This document shows positions 1-12,200 of a stretch of DNA of 64,000 nt, piece after piece. Source of the stretch: Dactylis glomerata (taxonomy: Eukaryota > Streptophyta > Magnoliopsida > Poales > Poaceae); assembly GCA_007115705.1 (NCBI GenBank), contig QXEO01000232.1, positions 4,888,880 to 4,952,879 on the forward strand, read 5' to 3'. The position numbers and the translations under genes are program-made. A model generated the notes under the pieces. That model did no database searches. It saw nothing but the letters and a program-made list of their open reading frames with translations, and had not been told where the DNA came from. The stretch's first letter is position 1; each line of letters begins with the position of its first letter.

Positions 1-123
1 AGACACCAGAGCAATTCTGCTGAAAACAGCGTCAGTCCGTGTTAGTTGCATTCAAAACACACAAATTAGAGGAGAAACAATAGCAAGAGTGTTCGGGAAA
101 GTAGATACGTTTTGGACGTATCA
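1..123 (-). mobile_element. E0: start of 5' LTR of a family-A Gypsy element
   Basis: Read on the minus strand this is the first 123 bases of a family-A LTR, beginning TGATACGTCC at position 123. It matches the LTRs at 20381-21777, 26755-28151, 28607-30002, 37045-38441 and 44670-46066. No PPT lies next to it; the adjoining sequence is mid-region E1 DNA starting GATGCACGAG. So 123 is the outer edge of a 5' LTR, and the rest of this minus-strand element lies left of the window. The expected TSD is GATGC (124-128); its partner is outside the window. Confidence 0.8.
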
Positions 124-1011
124 GATGCACGAGAAGTATTCCCTCTCAGTACAAGTGAAGGCTAGCAAAAGACTGGGAAGCGACAACCGAGAGAGCAATA
201 GCTGTCATAATCATGCTTGCGACAAAACAAAATTAATATAGGCATAAAAATGATACAAGAACTCTGAGGCAAAGTAAATCATCGAGGCTTAATTGACTTT
301 TTATTCAGTCATATGCATGCTTGAGCATGTGCCAAGTCGATTCAAATGAAACTTTCAGAGGAGGATACCACAATAACATACCATATTACGAATAAAACAA
401 TGCAAGCAAGCATCTACATGACATGCTACAAACTATTAGTAAATTGGAACTAATCATATGAGAGCAAGAACTACGAAGCATCCATTAGATAACATATACC
501 TTACATGAACCGACTAAGCATGTCCACATAGATGAGTATATGTACAAAAATGAAAACAAATAGAGTTCATACCAGCCTCTTACCACATCTCGGATTGTCA
601 TATGTCATCATTATTACCTTTCACTTGTGGGGCTTGAACAATATAAAGTGAATACCAAGCTCCAATGGAGTCACGGGAGACTGAACTCTGCAACAAACTT
701 TACAAAACCGAAGAAGAACAACAAATATTTTGGGTTTTTGATTTTTTTTGAGAAACAAGAACCAAAGGAAATAGAAAACAAAGCAAAATATTTTTGGATT
801 TTTCAAATATTAAACCGAAAATAGCAAGTAAAGCAAGCCAAAGCTAGAAACTTAAAAAGTCAAACAAAGAGAAACAACGGAATTATTTTTGGTCATTTTG
901 TGTTTTGGAAAGAAGAAATAAGAACGAGGATCAATAAAGAAAAGAAAGCAGAACATGGATATACAAAGGACCGACAAAATATGATATGTAGATGAGTGAA
1001 TCGTCGGCGTA
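124..1011 (-). other. E1 3' non-coding tail
   Basis: No coding frame is supported here. On the minus strand it aligns with the tails of F (42724-43620) and E3 (22840-23710). The block near 124-200, whose sense strand reads CAGTCTTTTGCTAGCCTTCA, recurs at about 43555, 50227, 60793, 22880 (minus) and 56260 (minus), so it is conserved across families A, B and C. Confidence 0.75.
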
Positions 1012-1042
1012 CCTCCCCCCAAGCTTAGGCTTTTGGCCTAAG
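1012..1042 (-). repeat. Hairpin plus PPT-like G-run after ORF2 (E1)
   Basis: On the minus strand, seven bases after the ORF2 stop comes the inverted repeat CTTAGGC / GCCTAAG around a 5-nt loop, followed by CTTGGGGGGAG. The same structure is in F (42694-42723) and E3 (about 23715-23745). The G-run copies the true PPT beside the LTR. Confidence 0.75.
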
Positions 1043-1048
1043 TGGAGA

Positions 1049-2173
1049 TCAATCCCAGCTCGGCCACAAAGTAGCGTCCCCAAAATATGACGAAGAAGCA
1101 CCTTCGTCCTGATATGAGCTGGAGGGCGCCCCAGTGTGGTACGTGGTGTAGTGATAGGCCGGCTCCTCCTCTTCCTCCTGGTCCACGACGCCATGCTGCA
1201 CGTTGAAGCCGAGCAACCTAAGCTGCTCGTCCAACTCCTCCTTCGATCGCGACCATGGCCTGCTGTTAATACTGAACAAACTAGGCTATGGCAAGGGCAC
1301 TTCCCTTTCCTCTCCATCTGTAAATAACATTCTATAAACTAATTTCCCTGCACAAGAGTTAGTAGTAACAAAATGATGGAGCTTCATGGCATCAAGATCA
1401 AGCCTCTGTGGAGTCAACAATATATCATGAGGAGCAATAGGAAGTCCAAGAGCAGCAACAATGCGCACAGCAATAATACCTCCATAAATAGGTCCCCTAG
1501 CGGCTAGGCGATGAACAATAAGAGCACCGAGGTTATACTTCCTGCTAACATCAAGAGCGGTAGCTAGAAAAGCTAAATGGTGGTTGGAGATATTGCTAGT
1601 GTTCCCTCTACCAAAAACACTAGTGGCAAGATAGTAAGTAAAATATCTAATAGCTGGGAGTTGAATGTTTCTTATCTTGCCACGCTGTGCTGTGCGGTCA
1701 TCATCGTTGGTCACTCCTCGGTAGAGCTCCAGCAAATCAGTGGGCTGCTGTAGCATCTTCTTTGCCGTCCCAAACATGGGAATACCTAAAATATCACAAA
1801 ATTGCTCCAAAGACATGGTGATAGACTTATCATAAATCTTAAATGCAATGGAAGGCTTGAAATAAGAGTTAGTGAATTTAAAGCTTTCAACGAAAATCTT
1901 TGTGGGCAAAGCATATTGATTACTCTCATCCGTCATGTATGTAGTCAATCCAACCCTGTTAACAAGGAGTAAGAAATCCTCAAGCATCCCTGCATCACTC
2001 AAAAAGTTAGCACAAGGGAAGGTGGATGGATGCGCATCTCCATCGTCTCCCTCAAGGTTTGGTGACATAAGATCTTCATTGTAGGATATCCTATATTGAG
2101 CAGTGGATCTTGAAGGCCTTGATGTCCTTGGTGCTTCTCGTTCAAAGACTTCTCCATAGGTGTAGTTGTCCAT
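1049..2173 (-). pseudogene. ORF2 of E1, Athila-ORF1-like protein, one amber codon
   Basis: The frame runs from ATG at 2173 to TGA at 1049-1051, 375 codons with a single in-frame TAG at 1286-1288. The central part (about residues 45-230) resembles the Athila ORF-1 family of plant Gypsy elements, a protein of unknown biochemical role; this assignment is from memory of the family pattern. The C-terminal tail is acidic and Ser/Tyr-rich. The start follows a 3' splice site (TTTCAG, exon from 2182), matched by a donor near 2402 in an upstream leader exon. This is the most complete ORF2 in the window: F and E3 carry deletions. The TAG lies between Pro codons where a CAG is the simplest ancestor. Confidence 0.7.
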
Positions 2174-3006
2174 TTCCCTTTTCTGAAATTTTTAACAAAC
2201 CTCATAAAAAATGAATTTGAGACAAACAAATATAGGGAACTACTATAGGGAGTTACTAGAGGGCTAACATGCATCAAAATAACATTTCTAAGCAATAGAA
2301 CAAGCATGCAAACTCATTTCACCTGTCACCTATAGAGCTAAAATACTCAAGAAATACTCCACTAAACAAAATTCTACTTGGACAATCGGAGGAGTCACAT
2401 ACCGGAGAACAAATGCTCCAAATCTCAGCAACAATGATGGGCTGAGCAAGGAGATCAAAAAATCGAGATGGAGAGCAGCAAGAACACAAGTTTGAGCTGG
2501 TGTGTCGTTGTTTTTTGGGAGAGAGAAAGAGCTGGGGAGGAAGAGATAAGTGAGAGGCCATGGGGGCCCCCCTCACCATAGGTGGGCGCGGCCAGGGCTG
2601 GGCCGCGCCCCCTGGTGGTGAGGTGGCATGGCAGGTCCACCTGAGGTCTCCCAGGTGCCTCTCTGCTTCAATTTTGACATAAAAATTTAAAAAGATTTTT
2701 GTGGAATTTTTCGAGAAATTTTATTTTCGAGGATTTTTCAGAAATTGACAACAGATTAAAAAGTCGGGAAAACGAAGATGGCAAGATTGCAAGAAAATCA
2801 AAACCAAGTATGCAGCAGCTCTAAGATATTCTAATCATTTAACTAACAAAGGGAACAAAAATGGTGAAAGTAAAAATGAGTGAGGTTGAGTAAATGTGGT
2901 GAAAGCAAAGTTTCGTTCATATAAAATCACTTTGTTAACAAGGTTGATCAAGTCTTGTTACCAAACTAACTTTTTATGAGGCAAAACTTTGCATTTCACT
3001 ATATGC
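2174..3006 (-). promoter_or_regulatory. ORF2 leader with predicted 220-nt intron (E1)
   Basis: No protein is supported here. On the minus strand it holds, in order: the AT-rich end of the gag region; a degraded TATA-like stretch near 2685-2700 (intact in F and E3); a GC-rich inverted repeat near 2584-2618; a pyrimidine-rich leader; a splice donor CTCCG/GTATGTGACT at 2403/2402; and an acceptor TTTCAG before 2182. The predicted intron (2183-2402) is 220 nt, the same as in F (41798-42017). This suggests ORF2 is made from its own spliced mRNA. Confidence 0.6.
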
Positions 3007-4728
3007 TTATGTTACCTCGACCTTGATAGGCATAGTCCCAATCATAACAATTTTATATTCTTCTTTGGGCTTTTGCTCTGAACAAATAATTTGACCAACT
3101 CTGATGGTCTCAACATTCTTGATTGAATTTAGAGCATTCTTTCTATCAACCTTCTTGGGAAAATAAACCATATACTCTTTGTCATTGACATTAAAAGTTA
3201 CTTTTCCTTGATTGCAATTAATAACCGCACCTGCAGTGTTTAGAAAGGGTCTCCCAAGAATAATAGACATATTATCATCTTCAGGCATTTCCAACACAAC
3301 AAAGTCAGATAATATCAAACAACTGTTAGCAACTTGAACAGGAACATTTTCACATATACCAACAGGAATAGTAGTAGACTTATCAGCCATTTGCAAAGAT
3401 ATATCAGTTGATACCAACTTTTCTAGATCAAGTCTCTTATAAAGAGAAAAAGGCATGACACTAACTCCGGCTCCCAAATCACATAAAGAAGTTCTAACAT
3501 AGTTATTTTTAATGGAGCAAGGAATAGTTGGTATACCTGGATCTCCAAGCTTCTCCGGAACTTTACCATCAAAAGAATAATTAGCAAGTAGAGTGGAAAT
3601 TTCCTCATTAGGAATCTTCCTTTTATTAGTAACAATATCTTTCATATACTTTGCATAAGGAGGCATTCTAATAGCATCAGTCAAAGGAATTTGCAGAAAT
3701 AAAGGTTTCATCCATTCACAAAACCTGTTGTAGTGTTCTTCTTCCTTGGATTTGTGTTTCTTACCAGGAAAAGGCATTGGTTTCTGCACCCAAGGTTCTC
3801 TCTCATTACCATGCTTGTTGGCAATGAAGTCTTCTTTGGTGTACTTTGCATTCTTATCAATCTTTTCTGGTTCCTCTTCAACTTCTTCTTTATCGGAAGC
3901 ATCTCCTGGTTCAGTTTTAGCATCAGAAATAGAAACATTATTAGGATCTTTACCTGCTTCAGAGGATTCTGTAGTTGTTTTATGCTTCTTCTTCTTCTTC
4001 TTCTTCTTGGAAGGAATATCATCTCTTGAAGTGCGTTGAGAATCTTGCTCGATCCTCTTAGGATGTCCTTCAGGTAGTTGTCCATTTCCCTTTTCTGAAA
4101 TTTTTAACAAACCTCATAAAAAATTTCACACGCTTGTTTTTGTCTTGCGGCATTAACTAGCAAGTCTTTTTGCACCTTGGTAAGCTGATCAATTTGAGTC
4201 TGAACCATTTGAAAATGTTTAACAGGTATCTTCACATCATTGGAGGTTCTCTCCACAATATCCTACAACTTGTTAATAGCTCTAGAATTTTCCAACAAAT
4301 GATTCTGCACCACTCTATTAAAATTATCTTGCTTGACAATAAAATTATCTAATTCATCTAAGCATTGATCAGGCGGTTTAGAGTAAGGAATATCTCTATC
4401 ATCAAAGCGTTGGAGAGAGTGTACCTCAATAGTGGATGAGCGAGGGATTGGCTTATATAATTCTTTTATAGGAGGTAAATTCTTCACATCTTCGGATTTA
4501 ATACCTCTCTCCTTAAGAGTTTTCTTAGCTTCCCTCATAACTTCATCATTTAATTCAATCATTCCTCTCTTCTTCGATGTCGGCTCTGGGACTGGTGCAG
4601 GTGTTGGTGCTGGTGTTGGCTCAACTAGAGTCCAATCATCATGATTCCGGCTTATTTTAGCAATTAATTCTTCAGCTTTAGCCGGAGTTCTTTCCCTGAA
4701 AACACAACCAGCACAACTATCTAGATAT
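3007..4728 (-). pseudogene. E1 gag piece 3: gag C-terminus and protease-like domain, broken
   Basis: On the minus strand this continues gag after E2. It runs through a charged linker with a Lys run (AAG repeats near 3992-4009) into a retropepsin-like domain. The motif LCDLGAGVSVMPF lies near 3460-3490 and ILGRPFL near 3245-3270. The frame ends GEVT-like just before 3007 with TAA. It is broken by an amber codon at 4263-4265 (CAG in F and E3) and by a 51-bp insertion at 4074-4124 that brings a stop and a frameshift. The last 367 codons (3007-4110) are open. Confidence 0.8.
4074..4124 (-). repeat. 51-bp templated insertion in E1 gag, copy of 2162-2212
   Basis: These 51 bases are identical to 2162-2212, which span the splice acceptor and first codons of ORF2 in the same element. 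In F and E3 the equivalent gag site has ordinary coding sequence. Here that segment, about 45 bp in F, has been replaced, which breaks the reading frame. Confidence 0.85.
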
Positions 4729-5657
4729 TGTCGGGGGGATGACCCCCGGTAGGGTCAAGAGACTAGAAAGATACAAGGACTATGGTTGATCTTATGCCGG
4801 ACTATCAGGGAAGGGCCTGGCCGGGATATTTGTGCATCGGCCATGCCGGGATATTTTGTGTATCCCGGCTGGTGTCCGGATATACCGGTATAACCGGGAT
4901 ACTTATTGAGGAGTGCCGGCATATACATAGATATGCCGGCCTAACTTATATGTCATATCGTGCAGGAGCAAGGTAGCCGGATTACTTGACCTTCATAGGT
5001 CGATGGCCCGGCATATAGGTCCAGCGTACGGCCAACGGTCATATCCGGGATATATAAGTCAGCTAAGGTGTCCAATCCCTACAATCAAGGAGAGGTTCTG
5101 CCAAGTATGGAGAGAGATCATGGTGACAGGGTGCACAGTGGTGGTCTACCTACCCTTACTGTGCACAAGTACAGCCCTTACCTCACAGAGGTAAGGTCAC
5201 AGTTCAGGAGGTACAAGGTACCGTGATGTGGAGTCCCATCGAGAGCAATCAGGGAGGAAGTCAAGGGTCTCTGCCTTCGTCAGCAAGTCCTATTTGGAGT
5301 GTAGTTGGTGTCTTCCGGTCTCTTGTGACCGTTGTAACCCTGTCCACCACTATATAAGGTGGCACAGGGAGCCCTAGTAAAGGGTTGGTCACTCTGTGTT
5401 CCTACACATAGCAGTTCATCTTCCTCCTCTAGCAGAGAGCTTGGAAGCACCATTATTGTGTACTCCATCGTTCCAGATATATAACCAGTAGAGCAGGAGT
5501 AGGGGTGTTATCTCCTTACGAGAGCCCCGAACCTGGGTAGATCAGTGTTCCTTTCTGTCGTGCTCTTTAGCTCGTTCCCCTCTCCCAAATCCTCCAGCAT
5601 CTAGTTCGGCCCCCATTTAAGCCATCCTATGGCATATGTTGTTTCACCACGACGACA
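4729..5657 (+). repeat. E2 5' LTR
   Basis: Starts TGTCGGGGGGATGACC and ends CACGACGACA. A TATA box, TATATAAG, is at 5351-5358 inside a small CCACC/GGTGG inverted repeat, so transcription should begin near 5380. Confidence 0.93.
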
Positions 5658-5659
5658 TT

Positions 5660-5676
5660 TGGCGCCCACCGTGGGG
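5660..5676 (+). promoter_or_regulatory. E2 primer binding site
   Basis: TGGCGCCCACCGTGGGG begins two bases after the LTR. This is where a tRNA 3' end primes minus-strand DNA synthesis. I cannot name the tRNA with confidence. Confidence 0.8.
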
Positions 5677-5685
5677 CAGATCGAT

Positions 5686-8100
5686 ATGCTGGGCGGAGTG
5701 TTTATTCGGACGGGGTCTGTGATAGCAGCTTCGGGAGTGCGCGTGGTCTCTGGCCTCGTCCAGAGGCTAGGCTCGCTCAGCTTCGTCAGTGACAACGCCG
5801 GATGTCTCGGCGGCCGGCCGTTCCCCAGGGATGGCCGGATCATGTCTTTCGGTTCCCACGAGGTGTACGTGGGGACTGAGAGAGTTTGCAGGGCAGAGGT
5901 ACTGGTGGCGGCGGATCCTCCGTCGCATCGGCTGGCTCACGCTGGGCATAGCGCTCGCTCAGTAGAGTCGGCCGAGGTAATGATGGCCGGTACATCCGTG
6001 CCGCCAGCAGATGGTGCCGGCAAGGCAGTAGCAGCAGCAGCAGCAGGAGATACTCCCCTGGAGCCGCTGAAGGCCAAGAGGTCGGCACGTCCTCCGTTGG
6101 AGCGTGTCGAGAACCTGGCCGGCACTTCCGCTGTGCCGGCAAAGGGTCAGGTGCTCCTTCCCATCATCGATCGGCTGCTCGAGCCGGTGCGATCCGGCGA
6201 TGATCCGGAGCAGACAAGGGAGGTCCTGGAGGGATCTCGCTAGGCCCTCTTTGACGAGGCCCTGGCCATGCACCAGGAGCGCGAACGGTTTAACCGGCAA
6301 CTCCGTGAGTATGAGGAAGCCCATGGTTTTACTCCTGTGGTAACCCGGCCTAGCCGGATAGATGAGGTTAGAACTAGAGGTAGAGATCTTAACACTGAGC
6401 TAGGAAAAGATACTAGAGCTAAAAGTCATACTGCAACTAGCACTGTGCCTAAGGTAATTTATAGCTCACTAGTGAAGAATCTTAGAGCAGCAGCAGAGGT
6501 AGCTAAGGACTTATCTAATTTGTCCGGCGAAGCACTGCATGAGCAGCAAGCCCGGCTTAACCATCTTTTGTCTGAAGCTACTAAGCAGCAGGAGGGCTTT
6601 AAGAAGGCAAACCCAGGTGCCGGGGCATCCCAGTACATTGCGTCGGTAGGAGGTGCCGGCGCAAGGTCGAGGGGCGAAGCTTCGTCCCCGCATCCAAGCG
6701 CCCGGCGTGCCGGAAGTGTGACCTCTGGCCGCCGGGACAAGCAGATCCAAGTGTATGATCCGGCAATCGCCGGAAAGCAGGCAATAGTTCAGAAGAGTGC
6801 CGGCCAACCTGACAAGTATGTCGGCAGCAAGAATGCTGGCCAAAATGTGCCGGCAGGGCAAGGGGCAGTTTCGGCCGGTGGTGGCCGGAGTAACAGTGCA
6901 GCCCGGCGTCAGCAGCGGGGCGCCGGAGGTGCAGCGCAGCGGCAAGGTGCAGGTCAACCGGGACATCGAGAAGATGATGGGAATTCTGCCCTTGTCAGGG
7001 CGGGATATCAGCAGCAGCAGCAGCAAGACCGGCAAAGTAAGCAGTATCAGCCGGAGCAGCAGCAGGAAAAAGTGATCGCGGGCCCAATTGCATCCCGGCT
7101 TGGACCTCGGTCCTTGGCAGCAAGTGATGCGCGCTTCAAGCTGGACAGGATTCACCAATCGGAGTTGGTGGAGAGGCAAGGAGCTCCGGGTCCTATGTGC
7201 TTTGGACCCCGGATTATGGGTGAGCCGGTACCCTACTACTTCCAGCTCGCGCGTGGCGCGAGGACATATAACGGCAGTACAAAGCCGGAAGATTGGTTGG
7301 AGGATTACTCCACCGCAGTGAACATTGCCGAAGGAAACCTCAGATGGGCGGTACGATATGTGCCGCAAATGCTAGAAGGACCAGCCAGGATATGGCTGAA
7401 CAATCTGCCGGCCGGAAGTATCAATGGCTGGGTTGATTTCGAAGAGCAGTTTGTGTCAAACTTCACCAGTACATATAAGAGGCCGAATCGTCCTCAGCAG
7501 CTGGCTAACTGCCGGCAGGGAGTGAATGAGACTGATCGTGACTACCTGACCAGATGGTGCACCTTGCGCAATTCCTGCGAAGGAGTTGTGGAGCAGCAGG
7601 CCATCATGTGGTTCGCTCATGGGTGCCGGCACGGCACCATGTTGTGGCAAAAGCTGCAGAGGGACATGCCGGCCACGTTGGCCGAGACAATCAAGATTGC
7701 TGATAGTTATGCTCTAGGAGACCCCATGCAGCCCACCCTTGATTCACAAGGACAGGGGCTGACCCAGCGGAACAATAGCAATACCGGGAGACCGGGGCAG
7801 TTCTATCGCCCGGATAACCGGAACAAGAGGAGAGATGAGCGGCCGGATTTTCGGTATGGAGCGGCACAAGTAGCAGCTGTGGAGGAAGAGCAAGAGGGCG
7901 CCGGCAGTAGCCAACGCCCGAGGTATGAGGGCTATCAGCAGCCTCAACAGCAACAACCACAGCAGCAAGCGCAGCCCTTCCAGAAGAAGAATGTCTGGAT
8001 CAACAAGAATGCCGGCGGAGCCGCCGGTCAGAAGAAGCAGTGGCCGAAGTATACAGTGGGTCTGGCCATGGACAAGCCTTGTGTGTTTCACACATTTTAG
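5686..8100 (+). pseudogene. gag: E2 gag
   Basis: First part of the single 2329-codon polyprotein frame. ATG 5686 is the first in-frame start after the PBS. Gag forms the virus-like particle. The retrotransposon-gag fold lies at about residues 530-670, with motifs RIWLNNLP and DYLTRWCTLRN. It is preceded by a low-complexity region and followed by a Gln-rich, basic tail (polyQ near 7009-7025 and 7935-7970). I see no CCHC zinc knuckle. An in-frame TAG at 6241-6243 cuts the N-terminal 185 codons off, and a second TAG at 8098-8100 separates gag from protease. Both sit where CAG is the likely ancestor. Gag is rich in CAG codons, so it is prone to this change. Confidence 0.88.
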
Positions 8101-9207
8101 CCGGGTAAGCCGGCAAATCATTTGACGAGAAACTGTTCATGGCTGGACGACATATTAGCGGGTCGTGCAGGTCCCTGGGGACCGGCTAGACCATCTATCC
8201 CGGCAGCTCCATCGCCGTTGACAGGTGCCAATACAATTGCAGTCCCGCCCAGGCCGGTTAATCCCGGGAATCAGAGCAATGCCGGAAATGCCGGCGTAAA
8301 TCAAGTAGATCAGAGCTATAACCCGGAACACTATGCCGGAGGCCCAGGAGCGGGCCGAAATGAGTTCAAGGAACATGATCAGAGCTATATGGTCTTTGAG
8401 ACCGAAAGAACAGACAAGCAGAGCTTGTACCGGCGTTGTTTGGAGGTAAACGCCGTTATGTCGGCAGTTCTGAAGCTGATGCATTGGTCTGACCAGGCCA
8501 TTGGCTGGGACAGGGCAGATCATCCCAGGATCATGCCAAACCCCAGCGGGTATGCTCTAGTGATGGATCCGACATTTGTCGGGCCGGCTAATAACGTGAG
8601 ATTCAGCAAGGTCCTCATTGACAATGGAAGCGGCATCAACATCATGTATCGGGATACGATGCAGAAGCTGGGCATCAAGGAGAATATGCTGGAGCCAAGC
8701 AAGACCACATTCCACGGCATTGTGCCGGGACTTTCGTGTGCGCCGATGGGCAAGATCCGGATGGATGTCATGTTTGGCAGCCGGGATAACTGCAGGGTGG
8801 AAAATCTCATGTTCGAGGTGGTTGATCTGGAAAGCCCCTACCATGCTTTGCTGGGGAGGCCGGCATTGGCAAAGTTCATGGCCTCTACACATGTTGCGTA
8901 CCTGAAGATGAAGATGCCGGGGCCCAGAGGGGCGATTACCATCATTGGTGATTACAAGCGTTCAATGGCATGTGCCACAGCCGGGTCTAACCTGGCAGAG
9001 ACTCTGATCATTGCAGAGGAAAGGAAAAGGCTCAAGCGAGCAGTGGAAATTGCTGAGACAGTTGTGGCCGGCAAATCTATGCCGGGCATGACGAGCCCAG
9101 GTGGCAGTGCTTCTTTTCAAGTGGGCAAGGAAGTCAAGAAGGTGCCTCTGGATGAAGTTTTCCCGGAGCGCCATGCCCTCATCGGGGCAGTTATGGACCC
9201 CAAATAG
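8101..9207 (+). pseudogene. E2 protease region
   Basis: Continues in the same frame as gag, from just after the TAG at 8098-8100 to the TAG at 9205-9207. The retropepsin-like domain covers about residues 140-300 of this section. Its active-site motif is LIDNGSGINIM near 8612-8645, with Asn where most retropepsins have Thr or Ser (D-N-G), and the ALLGRPALAKF motif lies near 8845-8880. It would cut the polyprotein in the particle. The D-N-G variant is unusual but may be normal for this lineage. Confidence 0.85.
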
Positions 9208-12200
9208 GAAAGCGAGCTCACCAGCTTCCTCCATGAGAATCGGGATATCTTTGCATGGTCTACTTCAGACCTGCAAGGTGTGCCGAGGGAGCTGGCTGAG
9301 CACGCACTGCATGTAAGGCCGGATGCTAAGCCGGTAAAGCAGCCGCTCCGGCGGAATGCGGATGATAGGAGGAAGGCAATATGGGAGGAAGTGGCCAGGC
9401 TCCTAGCCTCCAGCTTTATCAAGGAAGTACTGCATCCGGATTGGGTGTCTAATCCGGTTTTGGTGGAAAAGAAGAAAGATGAGCCCGCCATAGTGAAAGT
9501 ATGGCGGATGTGTGTTGATTACACAAACTTGAACAAGGCATGCCCTAAAGATCCATTCCCGCTCCCTAGGATCGATCAAGTGATTGATTCCACAGCTGGA
9601 TGTGAACTGTTATCATTTGTAGATGCCTATTCTGGTTTCCACCAGATCCCTTTGTATGAGCCGGATCAAATAAAGACATCCTTTATTACCCCGTACGGGG
9701 CTTATTGCTATCTCACCATGCCTTTCGGGTTAAGAAATGCCGGCGCAACTTACCAGAGATGTATGCAGAAGTGTTTGCATGATCAAATAGATAAAAATGT
9801 GCAAGTATATGTCGATGATGTCGTCATAAAAACCAAGGAGAGTAAGACTCTCATAGATGACCTTTGGGAAACCTTTGCAAACCTGAGGAGGTTCCGGATG
9901 AAGTTAAATCCGGCAAAATGTACCTTCGGTGTGCCGGCGGGCAAGTTGCTCGGTTTCCTCGTTTCCAGCCGAGGTATTGAGGTAAATCTCGGCAAGATTC
10001 GTGCCATAGAAAGGATGAAGCCACCGACAGATTTGAAGGAAGTACAGAAGTTCACTGGGTGCCTCGCATCCCTGAGCCGTTTCATAAGCCGGCTGGGAGA
10101 GAAAGCTTTGCCGTTATATCAGTTGATGAAAAAGTCCGACACATTTGTCTGGACAACGCAAGCAGATGCAGCTTTCAAGGAATTGAAACAGATGTTGTCA
10201 ACAGCGCCGGTATTGGCGTCTCCGATGCCCCGTGAGCCGATGTTGCTCTATATAGCGGCAACCAATAGAGTCGTCAGTGCTGTGGTGGTAGTAGAGCGAG
10301 AGGAAGGAGGCAAAACCGTGCAGCGGCCGGTATATTATCTGAGTGAAGTCCTCTCCACCTCAAAGCAAAACTACCCACACTATCAGAAGATGACTTATGG
10401 GGTCTATATGGCGGCCAAGAAGCTCAAGCATTACTTCCAAGAGCATCCAATCCGGGTAGTGGCCGAGGCCCCTATCTCGGAGATCATAGGCAACAAAGAT
10501 GCCAGTGGCAGAATAGCCAAGTGGGCAATAGAGTTGTCGCCATATACACCTCAATATGACAAAAGAGATACAATCAAGTCCCAGGTGTTGGCTGATTTCT
10601 TTATTGACTGGGCCGAGTTACAATATGAGCCACCATTGCCAGATGCAAATTATTGGAGAATGCATTTCGATGGGTCCAAGACAATCCATGGCTTGGGTGC
10701 CGGCATAGTTCTCAGTTCACCAAAGAATGACCAATTGAGATATGTCCTGCAGATTCATTTCGCAGCATCAAATAATGTGGCGGAATATGAGGCACTGGTG
10801 CATCGCCTGAAGGTGTCTAAGGACATAGGAATTCGCCGGATTATGTGTTTCGGTGATTCTGACTTGGTGATCCAGCAATGTTCCGGCATATGGGATGCGC
10901 ATGATGCAAACATGGGGTCCTACCATTTCTTAGTGCAGCAGATAAGTGGTTACTTTGAAGGTTGTGAGTTCCGGCATGTTCCCCGGGCTCAGAACGAAGC
11001 AGCCGATACATTGTCCAAGCTGGGATCTTCCAGAGATTCAATCCTGCCCGGCATTTCATTGGAGCATCTGAGGAAGCCGTCAATCAAGCCCTCGCCGGAG
11101 TCATCTTCCATTTATGTCCCGCCGAGTCCGGAGGATGCAGCTCCTATGGAGATAGATGCCGGAGCCAGGTCAGATAACCCGGGGACTGTCTTCTCAGTCC
11201 CGGGGACTGGGCCGACATATGCGGTGGGTGCAGTATTCCGGAGCAGAAATAGGGGCAAGGGTAAATTGTACCAAGAGGTTGTGCCGGCATACCCGGGGAC
11301 TGATCCCTCAGTCCCGAGGACTTCGCAGCCCATGGAGATCGATTATGTGTCGATCGAAATGATGGAGATAGATCAGGCAGTGTTCACTGTCAGGGAAGTG
11401 CCCTCATGGGCACGTCCTATCATGGATTTCTTGGTGGATGGTCAAGTGCCGGCAAATGAAACTGAGGCACGCCGGGTTGCAAGGAGATCCAAAGGATATA
11501 CCATCATAAACAAGGAAATATACAAAAGAAGTGTCACAGGAGTATTGCAGAGATGTGTCGAATCTGCAGAAGGCCTGGAGATGCTCCGGGAAATTCATCA
11601 GGGGGAGTGTGGTCACCATGCTTCATCCAGAGCATTGGTGGCAAAGGTATTCCGGCATGGGTTTTATTGGCCGACGGCACTGCAAGAAGCAGAAGACTTG
11701 GTCCGGAAGTGCAATGGGTGTCAGAGCTATGCCCACCAAATTCATCAGCCGGCATCTGCCTTGAAGACTATCCCGATAACCTGGCCCTTTGCTGTTTGGG
11801 GCCTGGATATGGTCGGAGCTTTTAAGCCGGCCAGAGGAAAAATGACCCATATCCTGGTCATGGTGGACAAGTTCACCAAATGGATTGAAGTAAAGCCCAT
11901 AAGCAAGTGTGATGGTCACACAGCAGTGAAATTCTTGAAAGATATAATCTTGAGATATGGTGTTCCCCATGGCATCATCACTGACAATGGGTCGAACTTT
12001 GCCCAAGGACCATTTGCCAGATTTTGTGAGGAAGTGGGAATCCGGCTGGACATAGCGTCGGTCGCTCACCCTAGTGCCAATGGCCAAGTAGAGAGGTCAA
12101 ATGGACTAGTGTTGTCCGGCATAAAACCCCGGCTGATAGAGCCACTGGAGAAAACTCCGGGATGTTGGCTAGATGAATTCCCAGCAGTGCTTTGGAGTTT

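Noticed and set aside
2319..2640. Minus-strand open frames rich in Ser, Leu and Pro
   Set aside because: They lie in the ORF2 leader across the GC-rich repeat and splice donor and are not conserved in frame between E1, E3 and F.
3992..4009. AAG microsatellite
   Set aside because: It encodes the Lys run of gag, also present in F (40180-40200), so it is coding rather than an independent repeat.
7009..7025. CAG repeats as a possible expansion locus
   Set aside because: They encode Gln in the gag tail of E2; short and mixed with CAA.
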